From assembly GCA_021209335.1 (NCBI GenBank), contig JAJOIN010000021.1:1-33525 (forward strand): a DNA stretch of 33,525 nt. Direction: 5' to 3'. Position 1 is the first letter of the stretch; each line of letters begins with the position of its first letter. Source of the stretch: Aeromonadaceae bacterium (GTDB lineage Bacteria; Pseudomonadota; Gammaproteobacteria; Enterobacterales; Aeromonadaceae). Both the position numbers and the translations under genes were made by a program. The notes beneath the pieces are model-generated. The model was not told where the DNA came from. It saw only the letters and a program-made list of their open reading frames with translations, and did no database searches. This document shows positions 24,762 to 33,525 of this stretch, piece by piece.

Positions 24762-25795
24762 TTCCAAAGTGGCACTATCTGCATGGTCAACCGACCCAGA
24801 CGGCCCGCCTCAAGGTGGAGCCGGCGGATTTCCAAGTATTTGAAGATTTGGGATTTGAACCGGATGGCACCGGCGAGCACCTGATGGTGCGCATCCGCAA
24901 GACCGGTGAAAACACCGCCTGGGTCGCCAAACTGCTGGCGCAGGCGGCGGATGTGCCTCGTGCGTCCATCACCTGGGCAGGACTCAAGGACAGACACGCC
25001 GTCACCGAGCAGTGGTTTGGCATCCATCTGCCGGGCAAGCCGGATCCGGATCTGTCGGTCATCGAGAATGAGCAGATCCAGATCCTCAGCCTGGCCCGCC
25101 ACTCCCGCAAGATGCGGGTGGGGGCGCTCAAGGGCAATCATTTTCAGCTGTTGCTGCGGGATCTGCACGTCAGCGATGCTCTGGAGGCGCGACTGCAGGC
25201 CATCGCGGCCCAGGGGGTGCCCAACTACTTTGGTTCGCAGCGTTTTGGCCGCAATGGCAACAATCTGGACGGCGCTCAGTCCATGTTTGACGGCCGTCGG
25301 ATCAAGGACAGGGACAAGCGCTCTATCTTCTTATCCGCCGCCCGCAGCTACCTGTTTAACCTGGTGGTCAGCGCCCGGCTGGAGGCGGGGCTGGCTCAGC
25401 GTTTGCTGGCCGGCGATTGCCTGATGCTGGCCGGTACTCACTCCTTCTTTGCCGAAGAAGAAGCCAGTGACGCCTTGGCCGAGCGGCTGGCTCAGGGGGA
25501 TTTGCAACTGAGCGCGCCCCTGTGGGGCCGTGGGCGCAGCCCGGCCCTGGCCGAGGCGCTGGCGTTTGAAATCCAAGCCCTGGCGGGACAGGAGAGCTGG
25601 CAGGCGGGGCTGGAAGCGGCGGGCCTCAAACAGGAGCGCCGAGCCCTCTTGCTGCAACCCAAGGGGTTGCAATGGCAGTGGTTATCCGAGGGCTTGCAGC
25701 TGAACTTCTGGCTGCCGGCGGGCACCTATGCCACCAGCTTGGTGCGTGAACTGGTACAGATACAGACAGAGCAAGATGAAGATACTGCTGAGTAA
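24755..25795 (+). CDS. truD: tRNA pseudouridine(13) synthase
   Basis: TruD converts U13 of tRNA-Glu to pseudouridine. The 346-residue product has the catalytic Asp79 in the family motif [13 protein letters not shown]. The TruD blocks [11 protein letters not shown] and [17 protein letters not shown] are present, with [10 protein letters not shown] and the C-terminal [17 protein letters not shown] kept the ATG at 24755, which gives a short N-terminus like E. coli TruD (YLHG block at residues 8-11). It overlaps ispF at its start and surE by 20 bases at its end. Confidence 0.97.
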   Translation: MLIPKWHYLHGQPTQTARLKVEPADFQVFEDLGFEPDGTGEHLMVRIRKTGENTAWVAKLLAQAADVPRASITWAGLKDRHAVTEQWFGIHLPGKPDPDLSVIENEQIQILSLARHSRKMRVGALKGNHFQLLLRDLHVSDALEARLQAIAAQGVPNYFGSQRFGRNGNNLDGAQSMFDGRRIKDRDKRSIFLSAARSYLFNLVVSARLEAGLAQRLLAGDCLMLAGTHSFFAEEEASDALAERLAQGDLQLSAPLWGRGRSPALAEALAFEIQALAGQESWQAGLEAAGLKQERRALLLQPKGLQWQWLSEGLQLNFWLPAGTYATSLVRELVQIQTEQDEDTAE

Positions 25796-26516
25796 CGATG
25801 ATGGGGTAAACGCCCAGGGGATCCGCTGTCTGCATCAGGCCTTGTCGGCCCTGGGACAGGTGACCCTGGTGGCACCAGATCGCAATCGCAGCGGGGCGAG
25901 CCACTCCTTGACCCTGGAGACGCCCCTGCGGCTGGAGCAGTTGCCCAACGGCTTCTATTCGGTGCGTGGCACGCCGACCGACTGTGTGCATCTGGCGGTG
26001 AACGAGTTGCTGCCGGATGCGGATATCGTGGTGGCAGGGATCAACCACGGCGCCAACCTGGGGGATGATGTCATCTACTCGGGCACGGTGGCGGCCGCCA
26101 CCGAAGGCCGTCATCTGGGACTGCCCGCCATGGCGGTCTCCCTGGTGGGGGAGACCCACTTTGCCACGGCGGCCCATTTTGCGGCCCTGCTGCTGTCGGG
26201 GTTGCAGGCGTGTCCGCTGCCTGCGGATCAGATCTTGAATGTCAATGTGCCCGATCTGCCACTGGAGGCGATCAAGGGGATCCGGGTTACTCGTCTGGGT
26301 AACCGTCATAGAGCCGAGGCGGTGATCTGCCAGCAGGATCCCCGTGGCAAGCCCATCTATTGGATTGGCCCGCCCGGTCCCATGCAGGACGCCGGTGAGG
26401 GCACCGACTTTGCGGCCGTTGAGGCCGGCTTCGTCTCGATCACACCCTTGCAGGTGGATATGACGGCCTATGCCAATCTGCCGCAACTCGGTCGCTGGGT
26501 TGAGCAGCTGGGGTAG
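25776..26516 (+). CDS. surE: 5'/3'-nucleotidase SurE
   Basis: SurE is a metal-dependent nucleotidase and exopolyphosphatase induced in stationary phase. I chose the ATG at 25776 (246 aa) because [11 protein letters not shown] is the universal family start; the ORF-track start adds 16 residues from the truD frame. Metal residues D8 and D9 (NDDG) and S39 (NRSGAS) are visible, and the Asn ligand lies in [13 protein letters not shown]. The gene begins inside truD and ends 3 bases before pcm, the same neighbours as in E. coli. Confidence 0.97.
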   Translation: MKILLSNDDGVNAQGIRCLHQALSALGQVTLVAPDRNRSGASHSLTLETPLRLEQLPNGFYSVRGTPTDCVHLAVNELLPDADIVVAGINHGANLGDDVIYSGTVAAATEGRHLGLPAMAVSLVGETHFATAAHFAALLLSGLQACPLPADQILNVNVPDLPLEAIKGIRVTRLGNRHRAEAVICQQDPRGKPIYWIGPPGPMQDAGEGTDFAAVEAGFVSITPLQVDMTAYANLPQLGRWVEQLG

Positions 26517-26519
26517 GCC

Positions 26520-27146
26520 ATGCGGAACGTGATTGCACAGCCTTTGCTTAACCAGTTGATCGGTCAGGGGATCCGGGACAGCCGGGTGCTCGGCGTGCTC
26601 TCGGCCACCCCGCGGGAGCAGTTTGTCGATGAGGCCTTTGCCCATCAGGCATGGGAGAACACGGCCCTGCCCATCGGCCAGGGGCAGACCATCTCCCAAC
26701 CCTACATAGTGGCGCGCATGACCGAGCTGCTGCTGGCTCATCGGCCACAGCGTGTGCTGGAGATAGGCACGGGATCCGGCTACCAGACCGCCATACTGGC
26801 CCAGTTGGTGGAGCACGTATACACAGTGGAGCGCATTAAGTCTCTGCAGTATCAGGCCCGGCGCCGGTTACAGCGGCTGGATCTGCACAATGTCTCTACC
26901 CGGCATGGTGATGGCTGGCTTGGCTGGTCTAGCAAGGCACCATTCGATGCTATTATCGTCACCGCTGCACCGGAGCAGGTGCCCCAAGCCTTGTTGCAAC
27001 AGCTGGGAGAGGGGGGGCGCATGGTGCTGCCGGTGGGGAAAGGAAGCCAACACCTGCAGGTGTTGGATAAACAGGATGGAAAGATAATGGTGGCAACTTT
27101 TGAGGCGGTACGTTTCGTACCCTTGATACAGGGAGAGTTACAGTGA
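26520..27146 (+). CDS. pcm: Protein-L-isoaspartate O-methyltransferase
   Basis: Pcm methylates isoaspartyl residues in aged proteins and allows their repair. The 208-residue product shows [24 protein letters not shown] and [13 protein letters not shown] for substrate binding, the SAM motif [15 protein letters not shown], and the [10 protein letters not shown] and GGRMVLPVG blocks. The ATG at 26520 lies 3 bases after surE. Its stop overlaps the yqaA GTG. Confidence 0.97.
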   Translation: MRNVIAQPLLNQLIGQGIRDSRVLGVLSATPREQFVDEAFAHQAWENTALPIGQGQTISQPYIVARMTELLLAHRPQRVLEIGTGSGYQTAILAQLVEHVYTVERIKSLQYQARRRLQRLDLHNVSTRHGDGWLGWSSKAPFDAIIVTAAPEQVPQALLQQLGEGGRMVLPVGKGSQHLQVLDKQDGKIMVATFEAVRFVPLIQGELQ

Positions 27147-27724
27147 AACTTTTTTCCGCACTTTATGACAAGGTCATGGGCTGGTCGGCCCATCGCCACG
27201 CGCCTTATTACCTGATGGCCAACAGTTTTGCCGAGTCGGTGTTCTGGCCCATTCCGCCCGATGTGATGCTGGCGCCCATGGCCTTGGCCAGACCGGCCAA
27301 GGCTTGGCATTTTGCGCTGATCGCGTCTTTGGCTTCCACACTCGGTGGTTTGGCCGGCTATCTGTTGGGCTACTGGCTGTTTGATCTGGCGGTGCAGCCC
27401 ATGATTCAGGCGTTTGGCTATCAGGATAACTTCGAGCTGATCCAGCAGTGGTTCGCCCGTTGGGATTTCTGGATTGTCTTCCTGGCTGGCTTTTCTCCCA
27501 TCCCCTACAAGCTGTTCACCGTGACTGCCGGTATGCTGCATATGGCCCTGCTGCCCTTTATGCTGGCCTCGGTGATCTCGCGCAGTGCCCGTTTCTTCCT
27601 GGTGGCGGCCCTGATGAAGTGGGGCGGCGCTCGCATGGAGCAGAAGTTGCGCCAGTACATCGATCTGATTGGCTGGCTGACGGTGGCGTTGGCCGTGATT
27701 GTTTATCTGATCTTCCGGCATTGA
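27143..27724 (+). CDS. yqaA: YqaA/DedA-family inner-membrane protein
   Basis: This is a multi-pass inner-membrane protein of the YqaA branch of the SNARE-associated/DedA (VTT) group, whose members are linked to lipid transport and membrane homeostasis. The function of YqaA itself is not settled. The 193-residue product has an N-terminal block with the conserved [20 protein letters not shown]. Hydrophobic segments around [20 protein letters not shown] and [14 protein letters not shown] are clear, and the [19 protein letters not shown] block is typical. The start is GTG overlapping the pcm stop. It sits between pcm and nlpD, 8 bases before the nlpD start. Confidence 0.9.
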   Translation: MKLFSALYDKVMGWSAHRHAPYYLMANSFAESVFWPIPPDVMLAPMALARPAKAWHFALIASLASTLGGLAGYLLGYWLFDLAVQPMIQAFGYQDNFELIQQWFARWDFWIVFLAGFSPIPYKLFTVTAGMLHMALLPFMLASVISRSARFFLVAALMKWGGARMEQKLRQYIDLIGWLTVALAVIVYLIFRH

Positions 27725-27735
27725 GGTGCGTCTTG
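27723..27735 (+). promoter_or_regulatory. Ribosome binding site that decides the nlpD TTG start
   Basis: GAGGTG (27723-27728) lies on the yqaA stop codon and 4 bases (6 from GAGG) before TTG at 27733. The TTG opens a compact lipoprotein signal, which no upstream start in the same frame would do. Confidence 0.6.
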
Positions 27736-28704
27736 CGGCTGGTGTTTGCGTTACCTCTGCTCTATCTGCTGGCGGCCTGTAGTAATTCGTCTCCGGCGCC
27801 GGTGCGGGATGCCGGCCACAAGGCCGCCTATGCCAAGACGACGGGGCAGAATAAGCCGAGTCAATCCAAGGCCTTGACCCACAAACAGTACAGGGTCAAG
27901 GCCGGCGATACCCTCTACTCCATCGCCTGGGGGTTTGGCATTGATTTTCGGGCCCTGGCCGCCTTTAACAAGATAGCGCCGCCCTATCCCATCTTTGTCG
28001 GCCAGATCATCAACCTGGATCTGGATAATCCAGATGCCGGGCGTTATGTGGTCAAGCGGGGGGATAGCCTCAGCAGCATAGCCCGTCGACATGGCACCAG
28101 CCTCAATAACCTGATCCGTTTTAATAACCTGAAGAAGCCCTATGTGATCCATCCGGGGCAGCTCATCGTGCTGGGAACGGCCAACAAGGCGAGCGGTAGC
28201 AAAGAGGCGAATTTGAGTACTCATTCAGTTCGTGCGGTGGATCAGAGATCTCAACAATCTGGCAACAAATCGTTTGCTGGCCAAAATGGAAAGGAATACG
28301 CTCAAACCAAATCAGCACAAGCCAATAACAAGTCGCTAACATGGCGCTGGCCATCCTCCGGTCGTATCGTCCAGGGTTTCTCGCTCAAGGAGCAGGGCAA
28401 CAAGGGCATCGATATTGCCGGTAAGCGGGGTCAACCTGTGTATGCGGCCGCCGCCGGGCGGGTGGTCTATGCCGGCAGTGCCTTACGCGGCTACGGCAAT
28501 CTGGTGATCATCAAGCATGACGAGGACTATCTGTCTGCTTATGCCCACAACGAAGTGCTGAGAGTAACAGAGCAACAGGAAGTTAAGGCCGGGCAACAAA
28601 TAGCCGATATGGGAAGCAGCGATACCTCGGATGTGCGGTTGCACTTTGAAATCCGTTATCGAGGCCAATCCGTCAACCCTTTGGGTTATCTGCCTAAACG
28701 CTAG
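27733..28704 (+). CDS. nlpD: Murein hydrolase activator NlpD (lipoprotein)
   Basis: NlpD is an outer-membrane lipoprotein that activates the amidase AmiC during septum splitting. From the TTG at 27733 the product is 323 aa: signal MRLVFALPLLYLLAAC with the lipidated Cys at 16. Two LysM domains follow (about 53-95 and 105-147; YRVKAGDTLYSIAW and YVVKRGDSLSSIARRHG), then a Gln/Asn/Ser/Lys-rich linker (about 150-203) of lower GC. The C-terminal M23 domain (about 219-318) is catalytically degenerate: GNKGIDIAG lacks the usual His, and RLHFEI replaces the His-x-His. E. coli NlpD has one LysM as I recall. The ORF-track start at 27448 lies inside yqaA. rpoS follows after 42 bases. Confidence 0.93.
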   Translation: MRLVFALPLLYLLAACSNSSPAPVRDAGHKAAYAKTTGQNKPSQSKALTHKQYRVKAGDTLYSIAWGFGIDFRALAAFNKIAPPYPIFVGQIINLDLDNPDAGRYVVKRGDSLSSIARRHGTSLNNLIRFNNLKKPYVIHPGQLIVLGTANKASGSKEANLSTHSVRAVDQRSQQSGNKSFAGQNGKEYAQTKSAQANNKSLTWRWPSSGRIVQGFSLKEQGNKGIDIAGKRGQPVYAAAAGRVVYAGSALRGYGNLVIIKHDEDYLSAYAHNEVLRVTEQQEVKAGQQIADMGSSDTSDVRLHFEIRYRGQSVNPLGYLPKR

Positions 28705-28746
28705 ATTCCGAGCAGGACGTTTCGGTTCGGTCAGGGGATACAAGCC

Positions 28747-29730
28747 ATGAACAATCAAGATCTCGACACCATTGAAAGCGATTTCAACATAGAGGATGAG
28801 GCAGAGCTGCTGGCCATGGCGGAGCCTGCCGAGCCGGCGGAGGTCGAAGAGGCTCAGGCAGCAGATGAAGCCTTTAGCGCCGAGATCAACAAGGTGATGG
28901 ATGCCACTCAGCTCTACCTGGGCGAGATTGGTTTCTCTCCCTTGCTGACTGCCGAAGAAGAGGTCTATTTTGCCCGCAAGGCCTTGCGTGGCGATGCCGC
29001 TGCCCGCAAGCGGATGATCGAGTCCAACCTGCGCCTGGTGGTCAAGATCGCCCGCCGTTACAACAACCGTGGCTTGGCCCTGCTGGATCTGGTGGAAGAG
29101 GGCAACCTGGGGCTGATTCGTGCGGTGGAAAAATTCGACCCCGAGCGCGGTTTCCGCTTCTCCACCTATGCCACCTGGTGGATCCGTCAGACCATAGAGC
29201 GGGCCATCATGAATCAGACCCGCACCATACGCCTGCCGATCCACGTGGTGAAGGAGCTCAACGTCTATCTGAGAACCGCCCGTGAGCTGGCACATCGCCT
29301 TGACCATGAGCCCACCGCCGAGGAGATCGCCCTGGCGGTGAACAAGCCGGTGGAAGACGTGGCCCGCATGCTCAAGCTCAACGAGAAGATCTGCTCCGTG
29401 GACTCGCCGATTGGCGGCGATGGTGACAAGGCGCTGCTGGATATCCTGACCGATGAGCGTGGCATGGGGCCTGAGCTGGAAACGCAGGATGATGACATGC
29501 GCATGTCGGTGGTGCATTGGCTGGAGCAACTCAACGCCAAGCAGCGCGAGGTGTTGGCCCGTCGCTTCGGTCTGCTGGGTTACGAGGCGGCCACGCTGGA
29601 GGATGTGGGCCGGGAAATCGGCCTGACCCGGGAGCGGGTACGCCAGATCCAGGTCGAAGCATTGCGCCGTCTGCGCGATATGCTGACCCAGCAGGGCTTG
29701 TCTATCGACGCCTTGTTTAACCCGCACTAA
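28747..29730 (+). CDS. rpoS: RNA polymerase sigma factor RpoS
   Basis: RpoS directs the general stress and stationary-phase regulon. The 327-residue product (330 in E. coli) has an acidic N-terminus and region 1.2 ([21 protein letters not shown]). Region 2 follows ([58 protein letters not shown]), then region 3 and region 4 ([28 protein letters not shown]). Lys169 ([11 protein letters not shown]) matches E. coli K173, the residue recognised by RssB for ClpXP degradation, so this control may be kept. AGGGGA precedes the ATG. The gene follows nlpD, in which enteric bacteria carry the main rpoS promoter. Confidence 0.99.
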   Translation: MNNQDLDTIESDFNIEDEAELLAMAEPAEPAEVEEAQAADEAFSAEINKVMDATQLYLGEIGFSPLLTAEEEVYFARKALRGDAAARKRMIESNLRLVVKIARRYNNRGLALLDLVEEGNLGLIRAVEKFDPERGFRFSTYATWWIRQTIERAIMNQTRTIRLPIHVVKELNVYLRTARELAHRLDHEPTAEEIALAVNKPVEDVARMLKLNEKICSVDSPIGGDGDKALLDILTDERGMGPELETQDDDMRMSVVHWLEQLNAKQREVLARRFGLLGYEAATLEDVGREIGLTRERVRQIQVEALRRLRDMLTQQGLSIDALFNPH

Positions 29731-29749
29731 CACTGTGTCTGTGAAAGGC

Positions 29750-29778
29750 AACAGGCCGGGCAATGCCCGGCCTGTTTT
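29750..29778. terminator. Bidirectional terminator between rpoS and mutS
   Basis: AACAGGCCGGGC (29750-29761) and GCCCGGCCTGTT (29765-29776) form a perfect 12-bp stem with a 3-base loop, followed by TTTTG. The convergent mutS stop codon is at 29780, so the same hairpin can end both messages. Confidence 0.85.
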
Positions 29779-29779
29779 G

Positions 29780-32341
29780 TTATGACAACTGCTGTTTCAG
29801 CTCATACAGCAGGCTCAAGGCTTGACGCGGACTCAGCTCGTCGGGTTGCAGGCGGCGAAGCTGGGCCAGCAGCGGATGCTCCGGCGGTGTGCTAGTCACC
29901 GGCGCTGGGGCGGCGGGCTGGACCGCACCGCGCGCCTGGGGCTGATTTTCCAGCTCAAGCAGTTTTTGTCGGGCGCGGGCTATCACCTCTCGCGGCACGC
30001 CAGCTAAGGCGGCGACCTGCAGGCCGTAGGAGCGGCTGGCTGCGCCTTCTTGCACCGCATGCATGAAGGCGATGCCGTCTTCATGCTCCACTGCATCCAG
30101 ATGCACGTTGGCCAGTCCGGCCAGCCGGCTGGGCAGCTGGGTCAGCTCGAAATAGTGGGTGGCAAACAGGGTAAAGGCGCGGATCTTATCGGCCAGCGCC
30201 TCGGCGCAGGCCCAGGCCAGCGACAGACCATCATAGGTGCTGGTGCCGCGGCCTATTTCGTCCATCAGCACCAGGCTGTGGCGAGTGGCGTTGTGCAGTA
30301 TGTTGGCGGTTTCCGTCATCTCCACCATGAAGGTGGAGCGGCCGGAGGCCAGATCATCCGAGGCGCCGATGCGGGTGAAGATGCGGTCGATGGGGCCGAT
30401 GCGGGCGCTGTCCGCCGGCACATAACTGCCCATGTAGGCCATCAGCACTATGAGGGCCGTTTGCCGCATGTAGGTGGATTTACCGCCCATGTTGGGGCCG
30501 GTAACGATCAGCATGCGCCGCTCACTCGACAGCTGGACCGGGTTGGCGATGAAGGGCTCACTCATCACCTGCTCCACCACGGGATGGCGGCCGTTGTCGA
30601 TCTGGATCTGGTTATCGCTCACCAGCTCGGGACGGCAGTAGTTGAAGCTGGCGGCCCGCTCCGCCAGGTTGTTCAGCACATCCAGCTCGGCCACCGCACC
30701 GGCGCAGCGCTGCAGCTCAGCCAGATGGGGCAGCAACTGATCCAGTAACTGCTCGTAGAGCTGCTTCTCCAGGGCCAGCGCCCGGCTTTGGGCGGTGAGC
30801 ACCTTATCCTCGTACTCCTTGAGTTCGGGGATGATGTAGCGCTCATTATTTTTCAGGGTCTGGCGGCGCACATAGTGGGCCGGCACCAGGTGAGCGTTGG
30901 CGCGGGTGACATCGATATAGAAGCCATGCACCTTGTTGTAGTCCACCTTGAGGGTGTTGATGCCGGTGCGTTGCCGCTCTCTGACCTCCAGCTGCTCCAG
31001 ATAGGCGGTGGCGCCGTTGGCCAGATCCCGCAGCTCGTCGAGCTGGGCATCGAAGCCGCTGGCGATGACACCGCCATCGCGCAGCACCACAGGCGGATTG
31101 TCGATGATGGCGCGCTGCAGCAGGTCGCACAAGGCCGGGAACTCGCCGATGGCTTGGCGCAGGCGCGCCAGGGCCTCGCCGTTGGCCTGGGCCAGTTCGG
31201 TTTGCAACAGGGGGAGGGCTTCGAAGGCCAGCCGCAGACGCAGGAGATCCCGTGGCCGGGCACTGCGCAGGGCCAGACGCGCCAGGATCCGCTCCATGTC
31301 CCCCACCTGCTTGAGCAAGGGCGGCAGACTGTCAAAGCCCTGGCTTTCCAGCAGCTCGCCGATGGCCTGTTGTCGTAGCCGCAGCGCCTCTGGTTGGCGG
31401 ATGGGCTGATGGATCCAGCGTTTGAGCAGCCGGCTGCCCATGGCGGTGGCGGTGCCATCCAGCACGGCGGCGAGGGTGTTGTCCTGGCCGCCGGCCAGAT
31501 TCACGGTCAGCTCCAGGTTACGCCGGGTGGCGGCATCCAGGATCACCATCTGGTCGGTCTGCTCCAGGCCTATGCTGCGAATATGCGGCAGCTGGGTACG
31601 CTGGGTATCCTTGACGTACTGCATCAGGCAGCCGGCAGCGGCCAGGCCGCAGTTGGCGTGCTCTACCCCAAAGCCGATAAGATCCCGGGTGCCAAACTGC
31701 TGGCACAACAGCTTGCGGGCCGTGCCCAGCTCAAACTCCCACTCCGGTCGGCGGCGCAGGCCCCGGCGCTGCCCCAGATGGGGCAGGTAGGCAAAGCCAT
31801 CCGGGTAGAGCAGTTCGGCCGGATCCAGGCGCTGCAACTCGGCCTGCAGGGTTTCTTCTGCCGGGAACTGGTTGAGGGTGAAGCGGCCCGAGGTAATGTC
31901 CAGCACCGCCAGGCCGAATTGCTGGCCATCGTGGTAGAGGGCGGCAATCAGGTTGTCCTGCCGTTCGCTGAGCAGGGCCTCGTCCGAGATGGTGCCCGGG
32001 GTGACGATGCGCAGCACCTTGCGCTCCACCGGCCCCTTGCTCAGCGCCGGATCGCCTACCTGTTCACAGATGGCCACCGACTCACCCAGCTGTACCAGCT
32101 TGGCCAAATAGCCCTCCACCGCATGATAGGGGACGCCGGCCATGGGAATGGGACTACCAGCCGATTGACCGCGCTTGGTCAGGGAGATATCCAGCAGCTG
32201 GGCGGCCTTGCGGGCATCGTCATAGAACAGCTCATAAAAGTCCCCCATGCGATAAAACAGCAGCACTTCGGGGTGTTCGGCCTTGATGCGCAGGTATTGC
32301 TGCATCATTGGTGTGTGTTGCTCTATATTTCTGTTGTTCAT
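29780..32341 (-). CDS. mutS: DNA mismatch repair protein MutS
   Basis: MutS recognises mismatches and recruits MutL in strand-directed repair. The 853-residue product (853 in E. coli) has the mismatch-wedge motif F36-x-E38 (MGDFYELF), identical in position to E. coli. It also has the connector, lever and clamp regions, Walker [10 protein letters not shown], Walker [17 protein letters not shown] and the HYFELT block. A C-terminal tetramer helix ends the protein. I took the ATG at 32341; the ORF-track start (32344) would be a TTG one codon earlier. AAAGG precedes it by 4 bases. It is convergent with rpoS and divergent from an integrase 205 bases away. Confidence 0.97.
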   Translation of the reverse strand: MNNRNIEQHTPMMQQYLRIKAEHPEVLLFYRMGDFYELFYDDARKAAQLLDISLTKRGQSAGSPIPMAGVPYHAVEGYLAKLVQLGESVAICEQVGDPALSKGPVERKVLRIVTPGTISDEALLSERQDNLIAALYHDGQQFGLAVLDITSGRFTLNQFPAEETLQAELQRLDPAELLYPDGFAYLPHLGQRRGLRRRPEWEFELGTARKLLCQQFGTRDLIGFGVEHANCGLAAAGCLMQYVKDTQRTQLPHIRSIGLEQTDQMVILDAATRRNLELTVNLAGGQDNTLAAVLDGTATAMGSRLLKRWIHQPIRQPEALRLRQQAIGELLESQGFDSLPPLLKQVGDMERILARLALRSARPRDLLRLRLAFEALPLLQTELAQANGEALARLRQAIGEFPALCDLLQRAIIDNPPVVLRDGGVIASGFDAQLDELRDLANGATAYLEQLEVRERQRTGINTLKVDYNKVHGFYIDVTRANAHLVPAHYVRRQTLKNNERYIIPELKEYEDKVLTAQSRALALEKQLYEQLLDQLLPHLAELQRCAGAVAELDVLNNLAERAASFNYCRPELVSDNQIQIDNGRHPVVEQVMSEPFIANPVQLSSERRMLIVTGPNMGGKSTYMRQTALIVLMAYMGSYVPADSARIGPIDRIFTRIGASDDLASGRSTFMVEMTETANILHNATRHSLVLMDEIGRGTSTYDGLSLAWACAEALADKIRAFTLFATHYFELTQLPSRLAGLANVHLDAVEHEDGIAFMHAVQEGAASRSYGLQVAALAGVPREVIARARQKLLELENQPQARGAVQPAAPAPVTSTPPEHPLLAQLRRLQPDELSPRQALSLLYELKQQLS

Positions 32342-32370
32342 CAAGCCTTTAACCTTTTAAATTATTTATA

Positions 32371-32382
32371 AATCAATTGATT
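32371..32382. repeat. 12-bp perfect palindrome upstream of mutS
   Basis: AATCAATTGATT is its own reverse complement. It lies 30 bases upstream of the mutS start in AT-rich DNA. It could be an operator or part of an attachment site, but it could also be chance in such DNA. Confidence 0.4.
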
Positions 32383-32447
32383 GTGCTCTTGATGACGACT
32401 CACTATGTATCTGGTTGTCTCAAACCATCTCGCTGCATCCTAACAAT

Positions 32448-32510
32448 AAGCGTAGGTCAAAGCGTAGGTTGTTGATGGTTTCTGGGGCGTAAACACGATA
32501 ACCTACGCTT
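32448..32510. repeat. Direct and inverted repeats upstream of the integrase (possible arm-type sites)
   Basis: AAGCGTAGGT occurs at 32448-32457 and again at 32460-32469 (12-base period). The second copy, extended by one base (AAGCGTAGGTT, 32460-32470), has its perfect reverse complement at 32500-32510. Short repeated motifs beside a tyrosine-recombinase gene often act as arm-type integrase sites or as operators for its own control. Which applies here is inference. The last copy ends 36 bases before the integrase start. Confidence 0.6.
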
Positions 32511-32546
32511 CATGTAAGAGTGATTCAGTTTACTGAGGAGTACGGC

Positions 32547-33525
32547 ATGACGGGCCGTCAGAATAGCAAACCGCTTTCTTACAAAGCAATTGAAGCCATG
32601 AAGCCGGGAGACAAGGATAAAGCTGATATCGGTGAGTATCGAGGCTTGCGTGTCAGCTGTGGTCGAACTGGCAAAAAAAGCTTCTACTATCGCTATAACG
32701 ATCCAGCAAATCCTCGCAAGCAAAAGCAGATAACACTGGGTGTTTTCCCCATCCTGACGCTTGAACAGGCCCGGATCCGGCTCAAAGAGCTTAAGTTGAT
32801 GCGTCACCAAGGCCTGTGTCCTGCAACGGAGTTGGCAGCCGAGCAAGAGATCCAGAAGGCTCAGGCGGTTGAGGCCATCGAGACCAAGCCATTTACAGTA
32901 CGAGATGTCATAGAGCTGTATCTTGGTGAGTACATTGAGGATCACTGGGCCTCGACTGGGGAGTTAATCCCTGGGGCGAGGAAACCGAAAGGACAGGCTG
33001 AAGCTCGACGTACTCTTTGTACCGATGTGTATCGAGATTTGGGGGATATAGAGGCGATTCAGATTTCGGCACAAGATGTCAGCAATCTGGTGCTAAAAAT
33101 CGTTGGACGTGGGGCCAATGTTCAGGCGGGAAACGTACTACGTGAGCTGGGTTCTGCTTATGACTACGCGATTGGCTCGGGCCGGTTGCCTGATGATTTC
33201 GTAAACCCAACGATCAATGCCAAGAAGAAGCTCAAAATGACGAGGCTTCGCCTGACCAGCCAGAAGGCAACCCGAGTTTTTGATGATGAAGAGTTACGAC
33301 GATTTTTGCAGTGGCTACCCGACTCAGCATATCCATTAGGCCAACAGCATGTCCTCAGACTCACGCTTTGGACCGGATGCCGGACTGGAGAAATTTGTAG
33401 CTTATATTGGAATCAAGTTGATCTGGATAAAGGGACTATTCATTTAAAAGAAACAAAGACCGATGTCGAACGATATATCCAACTATCTAATCAAGCAATT
33501 TCATTTTTAAAATTATTGAGATTGG
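32547..33525 (+). CDS. Tyrosine-recombinase integrase, partial (runs off the window)
   Basis: The open frame reaches the window edge without a stop, which is why the ORF track omits it. GAGGAG (32535-32540) stands 6 bases before the ATG. About 326 residues are visible. An N-terminal arm-binding domain of the DUF4102 kind is suggested by IGEYRGLRVSCGRTGKKSFYYRYN and QITLGVFPILTLEQARIRLKELK. A SAM-like core-binding domain follows around residues 115-215. The start of the catalytic domain has the first catalytic Arg in WTGCRTGEICSLYW and the strand Lys in LKETKTD. The His-x-x-Arg box and the Tyr nucleophile lie past the edge, so intactness is unknown. Lower GC and more A/T-ending codons than the neighbours suggest acquired DNA. 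Confidence 0.9.
   Translation, partial: MTGRQNSKPLSYKAIEAMKPGDKDKADIGEYRGLRVSCGRTGKKSFYYRYNDPANPRKQKQITLGVFPILTLEQARIRLKELKLMRHQGLCPATELAAEQEIQKAQAVEAIETKPFTVRDVIELYLGEYIEDHWASTGELIPGARKPKGQAEARRTLCTDVYRDLGDIEAIQISAQDVSNLVLKIVGRGANVQAGNVLRELGSAYDYAIGSGRLPDDFVNPTINAKKKLKMTRLRLTSQKATRVFDDEELRRFLQWLPDSAYPLGQQHVLRLTLWTGCRTGEICSLYWNQVDLDKGTIHLKETKTDVERYIQLSNQAISFLKLLRL

Noticed and set aside
27448-27732. N-terminal extension of nlpD in the ORF track
   Set aside because: It overlaps yqaA out of frame and would bury the lipoprotein signal.
32457-32945. 162-codon minus-strand frame over the integrase start
   Set aside because: It is antisense to a well-supported integrase frame with a good ribosome site, and its own protein has no recognisable motif.

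Overview
The window is a mostly core, GC-rich gammaproteobacterial chromosome segment. Gene content and order (nadB | rpoE-rseABC-lepAB-rnc-era-recO-pdxJ, then barA | rlmD-relA-mazG-pyrG-eno-ftsB-ispDF-truD-surE-pcm-yqaA-nlpD-rpoS | mutS) and near full-length match to the E. coli proteins I remember point to the Vibrionales/Aeromonadales side of the class. GC-rich third positions make an Aeromonadaceae-type organism (Aeromonas, Oceanimonas or similar) my best guess. This is inference, because no rRNA gene is present.

Layout. (1) 1-342: the right end of an IS4-family insertion sequence, cut by the window edge. (2) 404-2017: nadB on the minus strand. (3) 2107-4835: the sigma-E module (rpoE, rseA, rseB, rseC) behind a near-consensus sigma-E promoter. 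(4) 4917-10687: a tightly overlapped run lepA-lepB-rnc-era-recO-pdxJ, closed by a terminator; acpS, which follows pdxJ in E. coli, is missing here. (5) 10899-12672: two convergent lipoprotein genes, an Iap-like M28 metallopeptidase and an unrecognised small lipoprotein, sharing a bidirectional terminator. (6) 12797-15502: barA on the minus strand, divergent from rlmD. (7) 15580-20020: rlmD, relA and mazG (no mazEF). (8) 20159-23190: pyrG with a strong extended -10 promoter, then eno. (9) 23292-29730: ftsB-ispD-ispF-truD-surE-pcm-yqaA-nlpD-rpoS, nearly all overlapping or only a few bases apart. (10) 29780-32341: mutS on the minus strand, convergent with rpoS across a shared terminator. (11) 32342-33525: a lower-GC junction with short repeats and a tyrosine-recombinase integrase that runs off the window. 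It is absent from the ORF track because it has no stop inside the window.

How it fits together. The window concentrates global stress and growth control: sigma-E and its anti-sigma proteolysis partners, BarA (Csr/GacA branch), RelA (ppGpp), MazG and RpoS. These are mixed with translation and ribosome factors (LepA, Era, RNase III, RlmD, TruD), protein export (LepB), central metabolism (Eno, PyrG, NadB, PdxJ, IspDF), division and cell wall (FtsB, NlpD), repair (RecO, MutS, SurE, Pcm) and pyridine cofactor supply.

No gene-free stretch exceeds 300 bases. I see no tRNA, rRNA or CRISPR array. The accessory signals are the IS4 end on the left, the two lipoproteins in the middle, and the integrase with arm-site-like repeats next to mutS on the right. 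I did not find a convincing undescribed multi-gene system inside the window; the most promising lead is the genomic island that the integrase announces beyond the right edge.
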